Shown here piece after piece: positions 1-6,765 of a stretch of 10,769 nt of DNA. The DNA lies in NCBI GenBank assembly GCA_947374705.1, contig CANCDA010000075.1:1-10769 (forward strand). Direction: 5' to 3'. Position numbers and translations under genes: made by a program. The notes below the pieces were generated by a model. It searched no databases, was not told the origin of the DNA, and saw only the letters and a list, made by a program, of their open reading frames with translations. Position 1 is the stretch's first letter; every line of letters begins with the position of its first letter. This stretch comes from Comamonadaceae bacterium (GTDB taxonomy: Bacteria > Pseudomonadota > Gammaproteobacteria > Burkholderiales > Burkholderiaceae_C).

Positions 1-137
1 CGGCTCCAGCCCTGCGCTTGCGTGACCGGTTGCAGCCACAGGCCAAAGCCGTGCCGAATGCCCATGGACAGGGTGACGATGGCGGCCCCGCAGATCAGCA
101 CTTGGGTGATGGAGAGTTTGTTGGCGATTTTTGTCAT
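1..137 (-). CDS. MFS permease, N-terminal fragment (cut by window edge)
   Basis: Only the first 45 residues are present; the rest lies beyond base 1. The fragment starts MTKIANKLSITQVLICGAA and continues into a hydrophobic first membrane segment, followed by a GIRHGFGLWLQPVTQ stretch. This is typical of the N-terminus of 12-helix major facilitator permeases of the organic-anion type, an inner-membrane uptake role. The ATG at 137-135 is the only sensible start. No strong Shine-Dalgarno precedes it (an AAGG lies too far upstream). It follows the hmgA stop by 33 nt on the same strand, so it is probably the last or a late gene of the aromatic catabolic operon and may import the substrate, as the permease MhaC does for 3-hydroxyphenylacetate in P. 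putida U. The family call is from sequence; the substrate is inferred from position only. Confidence 0.72.
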   Translation of the reverse strand, partial: MTKIANKLSITQVLICGAAIVTLSMGIRHGFGLWLQPVTQAQGWS

Positions 138-170
138 CGTTGAAATGTAGCCTTTATCAAGTTGGGTTGC

Positions 171-1484
171 TCAAGCCCTGAATTCATCCCCAAGCCCATC
201 CCAGCATTGCAGGTAATGGGCGTCCAGTGCCCCGCCATTCATGGCATAGGTGCTGGGCACAAAGCGGTAGCGGCTCTCAAACATGAAGGCCAGGGTGTTG
301 TCCAGCTTGTGCGGCACCAGCGTTGCGGCGCTGGCGTTCACAAACGCATCTGTGTCGGGGCCGTGCGGCACCATGCAGTTGTGCAGGGACGCGCCACCGG
401 GCTTGAAGCCCTCGGGTTTGGCGTCGTACTGGCCATAGACCAGGCCCATGAACTCGCTCATCAGGTTGCGGTGGTACATGGGCGGGCGGAAGGTGTCTTC
501 AGCCACCATCCAGCGCGGCGGGAAGATCACAAAGTCGCAGTTGGCCGTACCTGCCGTGTCTGAGGGTGAGGTCAGCACCGTGAAGATGGAGGGGTCCGGG
601 TGGTCAAAGCTGATGGAGCCTAGCGCCATGAAGTGGGCGGTGTCGTACTTGTAGGGCACGAGGTTGCCGTGCCAGGCCACCACGTTAAAGGGGCTGCGCG
701 GCTGACGGGCCGACCACAGGTGGCCGCCGTATTTCTTGACGATTTCAAACCCGCCGGTTGGCGAGGGTGCAGTGTCGAATGCCGCCGTGGGAGCCAAAAA
801 ATCACGCGCATTGGCCAAGCCGTTGGAGCCAATCGGGCCCAACTCTGGCAGGCGGAAATGCGCGCCATAGTTCTCGCAAACATAGCCACGCGCCGGGCCA
901 TCTGGCAGGGCAACCGAAAAGGCCATGCCGCGTGGCAGTACGGCCACTTCGCCGGGTTTGACCTCCAGCAGGCCGAGTTCGGTGGTCAGCATAACGCGGC
1001 CCTGCTGCGGCACCAGCAGCATCTCTCCATCCGCATTGACCAGTGCGCGCTGCGACATGGAGCGGTTGGCGACATACACCAGCGCGGCGACGCCGGTTTG
1101 GGCATCAACATCGCCGTTGGCCGCCAGCGTGCGCAGGCCATCCACAAAATCCAGCGGCTCCTCAGGGATGTCAAAAGGCCGCCAGCGCAAGGGGTCTGGT
1201 GGCACGGGTTTGCCTCCCCCAGTGCCTGCTGCGCTGGTGGTCCACAGCGGCTGCTTGTAGGGTTGGTAGGCACCAGTGACCACTGAGGGTTGACGGCGGT
1301 ACAACCAGGTGCGGCGATTTTCGACACGGGGTGCGGTGAAGGCCGTGCCGGAGAGTAGCTCTGCATACAAGCCATGCGGTGCGCGCTGCGGACTGTTGCG
1401 GCCCACGGGCAATGCACCCGGTACGGCTTCGCTGGCCAACTCGTTGCCAAAGCCGGACAGGTAGCGCAAGGGTTGTGCGGTCAT
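171..1484 (-). CDS. hmgA: Homogentisate 1,2-dioxygenase
   Basis: Cytoplasmic Fe(II) dioxygenase that opens the ring of homogentisate to give maleylacetoacetate, the central step of tyrosine, phenylalanine and (hydroxy)phenylacetate breakdown. The 437-residue length is normal for the family. The N-terminus (RYLSGFGNELASEA) and the segment WHGNLVPYKYDTAHF (271-285) are hallmarks. By comparison with the human enzyme, the iron ligands are His338 and Glu344 in YHRNLMSEF and His374 in MVPHGPD; His295 in FDHPDPSIF matches the catalytic-site histidine. All are intact. The ATG at 1484 has a good Shine-Dalgarno AGGAGA (complement of 1491-1496, 6 nt spacing). The gene sits 19 nt after the marR gene and 33 nt before the permease, all on the minus strand, so co-transcription is likely. 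The isomerase and fumarylacetoacetase of the pathway are not visible here. Confidence 0.98.
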   Translation of the reverse strand: MTAQPLRYLSGFGNELASEAVPGALPVGRNSPQRAPHGLYAELLSGTAFTAPRVENRRTWLYRRQPSVVTGAYQPYKQPLWTTSAAGTGGGKPVPPDPLRWRPFDIPEEPLDFVDGLRTLAANGDVDAQTGVAALVYVANRSMSQRALVNADGEMLLVPQQGRVMLTTELGLLEVKPGEVAVLPRGMAFSVALPDGPARGYVCENYGAHFRLPELGPIGSNGLANARDFLAPTAAFDTAPSPTGGFEIVKKYGGHLWSARQPRSPFNVVAWHGNLVPYKYDTAHFMALGSISFDHPDPSIFTVLTSPSDTAGTANCDFVIFPPRWMVAEDTFRPPMYHRNLMSEFMGLVYGQYDAKPEGFKPGGASLHNCMVPHGPDTDAFVNASAATLVPHKLDNTLAFMFESRYRFVPSTYAMNGGALDAHYLQCWDGLGDEFRA

Positions 1485-1503
1485 TGTGGTTCTCCTGAAA
1501 GAG

Positions 1504-1974
1504 TTACGCTGTGATGTCGCTCTGTGTTGAGGCGGCTTGCGTTTGAGCTACTTGGGCCTGTGCAATCAAACGGTCAAAGACTTCACTGAGTTGCTTGCGC
1601 TCTGTCGCGCTCAGCACCCCGAAGATGTCCTGGTTACGCTGGCTCACCACGTCCATAGTGCGCTGCCACGCGGTCTTGCCCTTGGGGCTGAGCGTGAGCA
1701 CCACGCCACGGCCATCCAAGGGGCTGGCGACTTTGCGCACCAGGCCCTGGTTCACCAGCGACTGCGCGGCCCGGCTGGCCTGGCCCTTGTTCAGGTTGGC
1801 CTTGTGGGCCAAGTCATTGACCGACAGGGGGGCGAACGAGCCAATGGCCGTCAGGCAACGGCCATCGCTCATCGACAAACCCGCGTCACTCACATAAGCG
1901 CGCTGGCTGGTCATGTCGGTCAGCTTGTGCAGCAGGTGCAGGCGGTAGGTGAGGGTGCGGTCAAGTTGGGTCAT
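1504..1974 (-). CDS. MarR-family transcriptional regulator
   Basis: A 156-residue winged-helix protein. An N-terminal dimerisation helix (LDRTLTYRLHLLHKLTD, from residue 4) is followed by the DNA-binding domain at about 38-100. The recognition-helix region is LNKGQASRAAQSLVNQGLV (61-79) and the wing has SPLDGRGVVLTLS (84-96), containing the conserved D-x-R-G of MarR proteins. The C-terminal helix completes the dimer interface; the last 15 residues are Gln/Ala/Ser/Thr-rich. I chose the ATG at 1974. A longer reading from a TTG at 2013 would add 13 uncharacteristic residues overlapping the upstream small gene. There is no clear Shine-Dalgarno, but the upstream stop lies only 7 nt away, so coupled translation is likely. 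Placement inside the catabolic operon suggests a ligand-responsive local repressor whose ligand is the aromatic substrate or homogentisate. That role is inferred; the family is clear. Confidence 0.9.
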   Translation of the reverse strand: MTQLDRTLTYRLHLLHKLTDMTSQRAYVSDAGLSMSDGRCLTAIGSFAPLSVNDLAHKANLNKGQASRAAQSLVNQGLVRKVASPLDGRGVVLTLSPKGKTAWQRTMDVVSQRNQDIFGVLSATERKQLSEVFDRLIAQAQVAQTQAASTQSDITA

Positions 1975-1981
1975 GGAATGG

Positions 1982-2158
1982 TCATAGTGCGGCCAAGCGC
2001 TCGGCTTGTGCAATCAGGCCTAAGGCTTCGCTGGCGTCGGTCTGGCGGCTCAGCAAGGCGAGTGCGAGGGTGGCCAGAAACAAAGGCGCTTTGGCCTCGC
2101 CCACGCGGGCGGTGGCCTCGGCGAGCGCGGTGTAGGTTTGGTCGAGCGGGAGGCTCAT
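1982..2158 (-). CDS. 58-residue protein coupled to the FAD monooxygenase, possible MhaB-type hydroxylase subunit
   Basis: Small ORF starting MSLPLDQTYTALAEATA, 58 residues (about 6 kDa), without signal peptide, and rich in Ala and Leu. It looks all-helical: an acidic N-terminal helix, a hydrophobic stretch APLFLATLALALLSRQ (24-39), then a last amphipathic helix. Its reality is supported by an AGGAG Shine-Dalgarno 5 nt before the ATG, by an ATGA overlap with the monooxygenase stop, and by close packing against the next gene. In P. putida U the 3-hydroxyphenylacetate 6-hydroxylase needs a flavoprotein (MhaA) and a roughly 6 kDa coupling protein (MhaB) encoded beside it. Size and position here match that arrangement. 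It also weakly resembles the small DUF2783 proteins found beside such oxidoreductases. The coding call is fairly secure; the function is inferred from context. Confidence 0.75.
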   Translation of the reverse strand: MSLPLDQTYTALAEATARVGEAKAPLFLATLALALLSRQTDASEALGLIAQAERLAAL

Positions 2159-3810
2159 GTAGGCTCCTGTTGAAAGGGTTTCAGGGCAGCAGCGATCTCT
2201 TGAGCGTTTGCTATCGGCCAGCAGCCCATCAGGTAGCCATCGGGCCGCACCAAATAGGCCGAGCCGTTGAGCGCACCATAGCGCTCACGGGCCTGGCCCG
2301 CTTCATCTATCCGCGTGCTGACCGTGGGCTGTCCTTGGCTGGCAATGCAGATCACTTGGACGTCGGCGGGGTCGGCTGCACCTGTGCGGGAGGTTGTGGC
2401 CAGTGCTGCCAGTTCGATGGGCAGTGCGGCATGTTCAGCAAAATACAAAACGACGAAGCCGCTGCCAAAGCCAGCGCTCAGGTGCGTGTCCCCGGTGATA
2501 CCGCGCAACTTGGCCTCAGGCGCAGGCATACCTGCTCGAACCATGCCGCAGTCACCTGGCTGCGCAGGCCAATTGAGCGCCGAGCCCACGTATTCCACCG
2601 GTGTGGACTGGCGCGGATTGAGCAAGCCGCTCACCGTGCGGTCTTCCGTGGCCAGGCGCAGCGCCGCTTCCCGCAGCAACTTGAAGCCGTAGTTGGGTGG
2701 TGCCATGAATTCCGTGCTCTTGGCCCCGTAAACAATGTTCTCGCGCGTGGCCTGCACCCGCTCCGTGGCGTAACTGTCGAGCAACGCATCGGCTGCCTTG
2801 CCTTGCTGCACCAGCGCCAGCTTCCAGGCCAGATTAGCCGCGTCGTCCAGGCCCGAGTTGAGCCCGCGCACACCAAAAATCGGCACTAAATGCGCCGCAT
2901 CACCTGCCAACAGCACGCGGCCATGGCGGTAGCTCTCCAGCGTGAGGCATTTGGCGTTGTAGATCGAAATCCACAGCGGCTCCCACGGTTCGTTCTCGCC
3001 AATCATGGCCAGGTGGCTTTGCACACGCGGCAACACGTTCTCAGGCTTGACGGCCTCAACCGGGTCTTCGTCGTCGCGAATTTGGTAGTCAATGCGCCAA
3101 ACATCATCGGGCTGGCGGTGCATCAGAATGGTCGAGCCGGGGTTGGAGGGCGGGTCAAACCAGGCCAGCCGCTCCACCGCCCGGCGGGTTTTTTGCACCA
3201 CGTCCACAATGACATAGCGGCCCTCGTACTGCGTACCCACCAGTTGCAAGCCCAACTGCTCACGCACCGTGCTGCGCCCGCCGTCACAGGCCACCACCCA
3301 GTCGGCTGCGACGGTGTGCAGGCCGTCCGCCGCTTCGATATCCACTTGCGCACCATGGATCTGTGGCCGCACCGCGACCACCTTGCTGGACCAGCGCACA
3401 TCAACCAGACCCCCTTGAGCCAGCGCGGCCTTGTGCGCAAACTCTTCGGCGTAAAACTGCTGGATGTTGACCATGGGCGCAAAACGCTGCGTCGGCTCGC
3501 TGGGCATCTGGAAGTGCAGAACCTCTTTGTCACGGTAATAACTGCGCCCGCCAACCCATGACAAACCCTTGTCAACCAGCGGCTTGTCCGCCCCCACCCA
3601 GGCCAGTATTTCCTGCGAGCGGCGCGACATGCAAATCGCCCGGCTGCCCGTGCAATAGCTGGCGTCCATCTCAATGACCAAGCTGGCAATGCCATAGCGC
3701 GCCAGCAACGCCGCCAGCGTCATGCCCACGGGCCCACCACCGGCGATGAGGACGGGGACTTGTTCATGCCAATGGGCAGAAATGGGTTGGATCACGATGG
3801 TTGGATTCAA
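2155..3810 (-). CDS. FAD-dependent aromatic-ring monooxygenase (MhpA/PobA group; MhaA-like candidate)
   Basis: A group A flavoprotein hydroxylase of 551 residues that should use NAD(P)H, FAD and O2 to hydroxylate a phenolic ring in the cytoplasm. Visible motifs are the FAD-binding GGGPVG (24-29, in VPVLIAGGGPVGMTLA), the DG motif CDGGRSTVREQLG (175-187), the GD motif LAGDAAHLVP (301-310), and the following GVRGLNSGLDDAANLAWKL. The C-terminal part (about 450-545, with RYGALNGSAYLVRPDGYLMG) looks like the thioredoxin-fold tail of this group. Followed by a 6 kDa gene, a MarR gene, hmgA and a permease, it most plausibly makes homogentisate, for example by 6-hydroxylating 3-hydroxyphenylacetate. 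A 3-hydroxyphenylpropionate-type hydroxylase is the sequence-level alternative. The start is uncertain: no ATG and no Shine-Dalgarno. TTG at 3810 gives the listed protein and GTG at 3795 would remove five residues. A 14-bp repeat covers both. Confidence 0.9.
   Translation of the reverse strand: MNPTIVIQPISAHWHEQVPVLIAGGGPVGMTLAALLARYGIASLVIEMDASYCTGSRAICMSRRSQEILAWVGADKPLVDKGLSWVGGRSYYRDKEVLHFQMPSEPTQRFAPMVNIQQFYAEEFAHKAALAQGGLVDVRWSSKVVAVRPQIHGAQVDIEAADGLHTVAADWVVACDGGRSTVREQLGLQLVGTQYEGRYVIVDVVQKTRRAVERLAWFDPPSNPGSTILMHRQPDDVWRIDYQIRDDEDPVEAVKPENVLPRVQSHLAMIGENEPWEPLWISIYNAKCLTLESYRHGRVLLAGDAAHLVPIFGVRGLNSGLDDAANLAWKLALVQQGKAADALLDSYATERVQATRENIVYGAKSTEFMAPPNYGFKLLREAALRLATEDRTVSGLLNPRQSTPVEYVGSALNWPAQPGDCGMVRAGMPAPEAKLRGITGDTHLSAGFGSGFVVLYFAEHAALPIELAALATTSRTGAADPADVQVICIASQGQPTVSTRIDEAGQARERYGALNGSAYLVRPDGYLMGCWPIANAQEIAAALKPFQQEPT
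2164..2168 (-). promoter_or_regulatory. Shine-Dalgarno of the 58-residue gene
   Basis: The minus strand reads AGGAG here, 5 nt upstream of the ATG at 2158. It lies inside the last codons of the monooxygenase gene. It is the strongest ribosome-binding site in the operon besides that of hmgA, and it decides that the small downstream ORF is translated. Confidence 0.75.
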
Positions 3811-3826
3811 TTGGTTTGGATTAAGT
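3785..3826. repeat. Degenerate 14-bp tandem repeat across the monooxygenase start
   Basis: Three consecutive 14-bp units start with GGTTGGAT (3785), GGTTGGATT (3799) and GGTTTGGATT (3813), exactly 14 bp apart. The rest of each unit is AT-rich and varies, and a decayed fourth block containing AATTGGTTG follows to 3840. The array covers the first codons of the FAD monooxygenase and both candidate start codons. It may be an old slippage product or a run of protein-binding half-sites. Confidence 0.6.
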
Positions 3827-3848
3827 TGTTTAATTGGTTGTTAGCGCA

Positions 3849-3885
3849 ACTATAGTCCAAATTCGAATCCCAGAGATTGGGTCAA
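3849..3885 (-). promoter_or_regulatory. Candidate operator/promoter of the catabolic operon
   Basis: The minus strand has TATAGT (3854-3849), a good -10 hexamer about 40 nt before the monooxygenase start, inside the perfect palindrome ACTATAGT (3849-3856). A second perfect palindrome ATTCGAAT lies at 3861-3868, its centre 12 bp away. A TTGACC (3885-3880) resembles a -35 box but sits 25 bp from the -10, which is too far for normal sigma-70 spacing. The region is the natural place for the MarR protein to bind. Both promoter and operator are inferred from short matches. Confidence 0.35.
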
Positions 3886-3972
3886 GTCACCTTCTGCGTA
3901 TCCATTAAGATGAAATGTGTTTTTAGTTGCCAGCCCATGGATGGCTTTATTCTTAACGAGCGTCCCTGACCT

Positions 3973-5982
3973 ATGAGTTTGCATGAACAGGTGTTGGCCG
4001 CCTTTGCGCCTGGCAGTGCACTCGCCCTGTCTGTCGAGGGTTTTCGATGTCGTCCGGGCCAGACTGAAATGGCCTTGGCCGTGGCCAACATCATAGAAGA
4101 TGGCGGTGTTTTGGTGGTTGAGGCGGGAACGGGCGTGGGCAAAACTTTTTCCTACCTTTTGCCCGCATTGCTCAGTGGTGAGCGGGTGTTGGTGTCCACT
4201 GCGACCAAGACGCTGCAAGATCAATTGTTTGGACGAGATTTACCCAATTTGATTGCCACTCTGGGCTTGTCCGTGCGTACGGCCCTGCTCAAAGGGCGGG
4301 GCAGCTACCTGTGTTTGCACCGTATGGGGCAGGCCCGGCAAGATATGACGTCTGGGGGCGGCATCACTAGGGCATTGGCCCGCATTGAAATCTGGTCGCA
4401 AGGCACGAAGACGGGTGATTTGGCCGAGTTGCCGGGTCTGGATGAGCGCTCGCCCTTGATTCCTTTGGTGACGTCCACCCGTGAAAACTGTCTGGGTGCT
4501 CAATGTCCGCAGTTTCGCGCTTGCCATGTCAACAACGCTCGCCGTGAGGCCTTGGCAGCGGATGTGGTGGTGATCAATCATCACTTGTTTTTTGCCGATC
4601 TGGCGGTGCGTGAATCCGGTATGGCCGAGTTGCTGCCCACGGTGCGAACAGTCATTTTTGATGAGGCGCATCAACTCAATGAGACCGGTGTTCAGTTCTT
4701 GGGGCGCCATTTGTCCACGGGGCAACTACTGGACTTTGCGCGGGACATGCTGGCCTTGGGTTTGCAATTGGCGCGTGGCTTGGTGGATTGGACGCAACTG
4801 GTTTCTACGCTTGAGCGTTCGGCGCGGGATCTGCGATTGCATTTTGGCAAAGCCCAGCCGGGAACCAAGTTGAGTTGGACGCAAGCCACGCCCGAGCAGA
4901 TACATCCCGAGGACTGGCATGACGCTTTGAATGCCTTGAGTCAAGCTTGCCAACAGGCCGTGCAGGGCCTGAGTACGGTGAGTGAGATGGCCCCAGATTT
5001 TGTGCGGCTGCTGGAGCGGGCTGAAGCATTGTTGGCGCTGATTGAGTTCTTTTCTCACCCTTGTGATCCTGGGGCGGTGCGCTGGGTGGATGTCGGCACG
5101 CAACTCAAGTTGGTGGAGTCGCCGCTGGACATTGCCGATGCCGTGCGAAGCAAGTTGCTTAAACCCGACTCGCCCGAGAGTTCCAGTAAGTCGTGGATAT
5201 TTACTTCGGCCACCTTGGGTGATGCCTCTGGCTTGCGATGGTTTACCGAGCCCTGTGGCCTGGAGCAAGCGCAAGCTTTGCAGGTTAAAAGCCCGTTTGA
5301 CTATGCGCAGCAGGCCAGCCTGTTCGTCCCCTCAACACTGCCTAAACCCGCCGACCCCGCCCACAGCGAACAGGTGGCCGTCTTGGTGGCCCGTTTGTCC
5401 CCCATCATTGGTGGTCGAACCCTGGTGCTCACTACATCGTTGCGGGCCTTGCGAACTATCAGTGAGGCTTTGCAGCTGCATTTGAGCGCCGACAGCGGGA
5501 TCGAAGTTCTGGCGCAAGGCCAACTGCCCAAACGGCAGTTGATGGAGCGCTTTCGACAAGGTGCAATGGACGGGCAAGCGGGTTGTATTTTGGTGGCCTC
5601 GGCTTCTTTTTGGGAAGGCGTGGACATCCCCGGTGATGCACTGCAAATGGTGGTGATCGACAAGCTGCCTTTTCCGACACCGAACGACCCGCTGGTGGAA
5701 GCACGGGTGCGGCGTTTGGAATTGGCGGGCCGCAGCCCTTTTAATGCGTACTTTGTGCCCGAGGCCGCCGTTGCACTCAAGCAAGGTGCCGGGCGTTTGA
5801 TTCGCCGAGAAACCGATCAAGGCGTCTTGATGATTTGCGATACGCGGCTGTTGACCATGGGCTACGGACGCCGTTTATTGGCCGCGTTGCCCGCGATGCG
5901 AAGAGTTGAGACTGAGGCCGAAGTCGTTCAGACGCTGCAAGCATTTACCAGAGTTTCCACCACGGATTCGACTTGGCTTTGA
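3973..5982 (+). CDS. dinG: ATP-dependent Fe-S DNA helicase, YoaA/DinG family
   Basis: Superfamily 2, XPD-like 5'-3' helicase of 669 residues with a role in DNA repair and removal of DNA/RNA structures. Motifs in order: Q-motif region RPGQTEMA (27-34); Walker A AGTGVGKT (51-58); four 4Fe-4S cysteines Cys114 (GRGSYLC), Cys173, Cys178 and Cys184 (NCLGAQCPQFRAC); DEAH box (230-233); FTSATL (410-415); SFWEGVD (545-551); and motif VI QGAGRLIRRETD (604-615). All key residues are present. Overall wording, such as NCLGAQCP, VVVINHHLFFAD and GVLMICDTRL, is closer to E. coli YoaA than to E. coli DinG, and the length lies between the two. The ATG at 3973 has only a weak upstream GAG. The gene is divergent from the catabolic operon and converges on bamD, overlapping it by 38 bp. 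It is probably transcribed alone; no convincing promoter was found in the 162-bp upstream gap. Confidence 0.95.
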   Translation: MSLHEQVLAAFAPGSALALSVEGFRCRPGQTEMALAVANIIEDGGVLVVEAGTGVGKTFSYLLPALLSGERVLVSTATKTLQDQLFGRDLPNLIATLGLSVRTALLKGRGSYLCLHRMGQARQDMTSGGGITRALARIEIWSQGTKTGDLAELPGLDERSPLIPLVTSTRENCLGAQCPQFRACHVNNARREALAADVVVINHHLFFADLAVRESGMAELLPTVRTVIFDEAHQLNETGVQFLGRHLSTGQLLDFARDMLALGLQLARGLVDWTQLVSTLERSARDLRLHFGKAQPGTKLSWTQATPEQIHPEDWHDALNALSQACQQAVQGLSTVSEMAPDFVRLLERAEALLALIEFFSHPCDPGAVRWVDVGTQLKLVESPLDIADAVRSKLLKPDSPESSSKSWIFTSATLGDASGLRWFTEPCGLEQAQALQVKSPFDYAQQASLFVPSTLPKPADPAHSEQVAVLVARLSPIIGGRTLVLTTSLRALRTISEALQLHLSADSGIEVLAQGQLPKRQLMERFRQGAMDGQAGCILVASASFWEGVDIPGDALQMVVIDKLPFPTPNDPLVEARVRRLELAGRSPFNAYFVPEAAVALKQGAGRLIRRETDQGVLMICDTRLLTMGYGRRLLAALPAMRRVETEAEVVQTLQAFTRVSTTDSTWL

Positions 5983-6751
5983 AGCCCTGCGTGATGTAGT
6001 CGCTGTTGGGGTAGTTTTGGGTCAGAACACGCTTGGCATCGTCGCGCAGTTGGGGCAGGTCTAGCGCCTCATAAGATTTCACGAGAATGAAGAGTGCCTC
6101 TTCGAGGGCGGGCACATCGCGGAAATCAGACAAAGCGCTTTGTGCACGATTGATGGCTGCAATATAGGCGCCACGACTGAAGTAGTACTGGGCCACATAA
6201 ATTTCATATTGGGCCAGTGAGTTGGTGATGTAGTTCATGCGCAGTTGCGCATCGGCCGCGTATTTCGAGGCGGGGAATCGGGTCACCAGCTGTTTGAAGG
6301 CCTCGAACGATTCCTTCGCCGCTTTTTGATCTCGCTCTGCTAAATCTTGCCGGGTGATGGCAGAGAACAGCCCTAAGTCTTCGTTGAAATTGATGATGCC
6401 CTTCAAGTAGAAGGCGTAGTCCAGTACTGGGCTGGCGGGGTTGAGTTTGATGAAGCGATCCAGTGTCGCCAAGGCTTGGGCCGGCTCCTGGGCCTTGTAG
6501 TGCGCGTAGGCTTTGTCGATTTGAGCTTGCTGCGCCAGCGGCGTGCCTGCTGCGCGGCCCTCTAGTTTTTCCAGTAAGAGGATGCCTTTGTCATAGGCGC
6601 CGGCACCGATAACGTCTTTGGCCTCGGCGTAGATGTCGTTGGGGCTCATGTTTGCCGTTTTGTCGATAACGGTTGGTGCTGAGCATGCGCTCAGCAGCAC
6701 CGAGCCTGCCAGAGCCAGGGTGCAGACAAACGATAATTGGGTTCGAAACAT
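5945..6751 (-). CDS. bamD: Outer-membrane protein assembly factor BamD (lipoprotein)
   Basis: Lipoprotein of the Bam complex that inserts beta-barrel proteins into the outer membrane, working with BamA. The 268-residue precursor has a signal peptide (MFRTQLSFVC and a hydrophobic core) ending in the lipobox LSAC, so the mature protein should start at lipidated Cys23. The rest is helical with tetratricopeptide repeats. Typical stretches are ASPVLDYAFYLKGIINF, RFPASKYAADAQLRMNYI and YYFSRGAYIAAINRAQSAL, the last including the conserved region following the pore-like TPRs. The length is usual for the family. The start at ATG 6751 is fixed by the signal peptide; the upstream purine stretch is a weak ribosome site. 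The gene diverges from rluD with a 14-bp gap, an arrangement common in proteobacteria, and its 3' end overlaps the helicase gene on the other strand. A perfect TATAAT lies upstream inside rluD. Confidence 0.97.
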   Translation of the reverse strand: MFRTQLSFVCTLALAGSVLLSACSAPTVIDKTANMSPNDIYAEAKDVIGAGAYDKGILLLEKLEGRAAGTPLAQQAQIDKAYAHYKAQEPAQALATLDRFIKLNPASPVLDYAFYLKGIINFNEDLGLFSAITRQDLAERDQKAAKESFEAFKQLVTRFPASKYAADAQLRMNYITNSLAQYEIYVAQYYFSRGAYIAAINRAQSALSDFRDVPALEEALFILVKSYEALDLPQLRDDAKRVLTQNYPNSDYITQGFKAKSNPWWKLW

Positions 6752-6757
6752 GAGGGG
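6752..6757 (+). promoter_or_regulatory. Shine-Dalgarno supporting the TTG start of rluD
   Basis: GAGGGG is placed 8 nt before the TTG at 6766. It is the main reason to accept the long, acidic N-terminus of RluD rather than the in-frame GTG at 6865, which has no comparable site. Confidence 0.5.
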
Positions 6758-6765
6758 CAGCTTTC

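Noticed and set aside
1971..1985. Four-codon frame ATG-ACC-ATT-CCA-TGA between the small gene and marR
   Set aside because: Overlaps both the upstream stop and the marR start, but it is too short to support as a real leader peptide; probably chance.
1975..2013. Longer MarR protein starting at TTG 2013
   Set aside because: It would use a TTG, overlap the small upstream gene by 32 bp and add 13 residues not typical of the family; ATG 1974 fits better.
1537..3561. Long plus-strand open frames (1537-2889 and 2890-3561) opposite the marR and monooxygenase genes
   Set aside because: They lie antisense to genes with clear catalytic motifs, show no recognisable domain, and are expected as shadows in GC-rich codon usage.
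3850..4224. 124-codon minus-strand frame opposite the start of the helicase gene, running into the divergent gap
   Set aside because: Most of it is antisense to the Walker A region of the helicase; no family resemblance or ribosome site.
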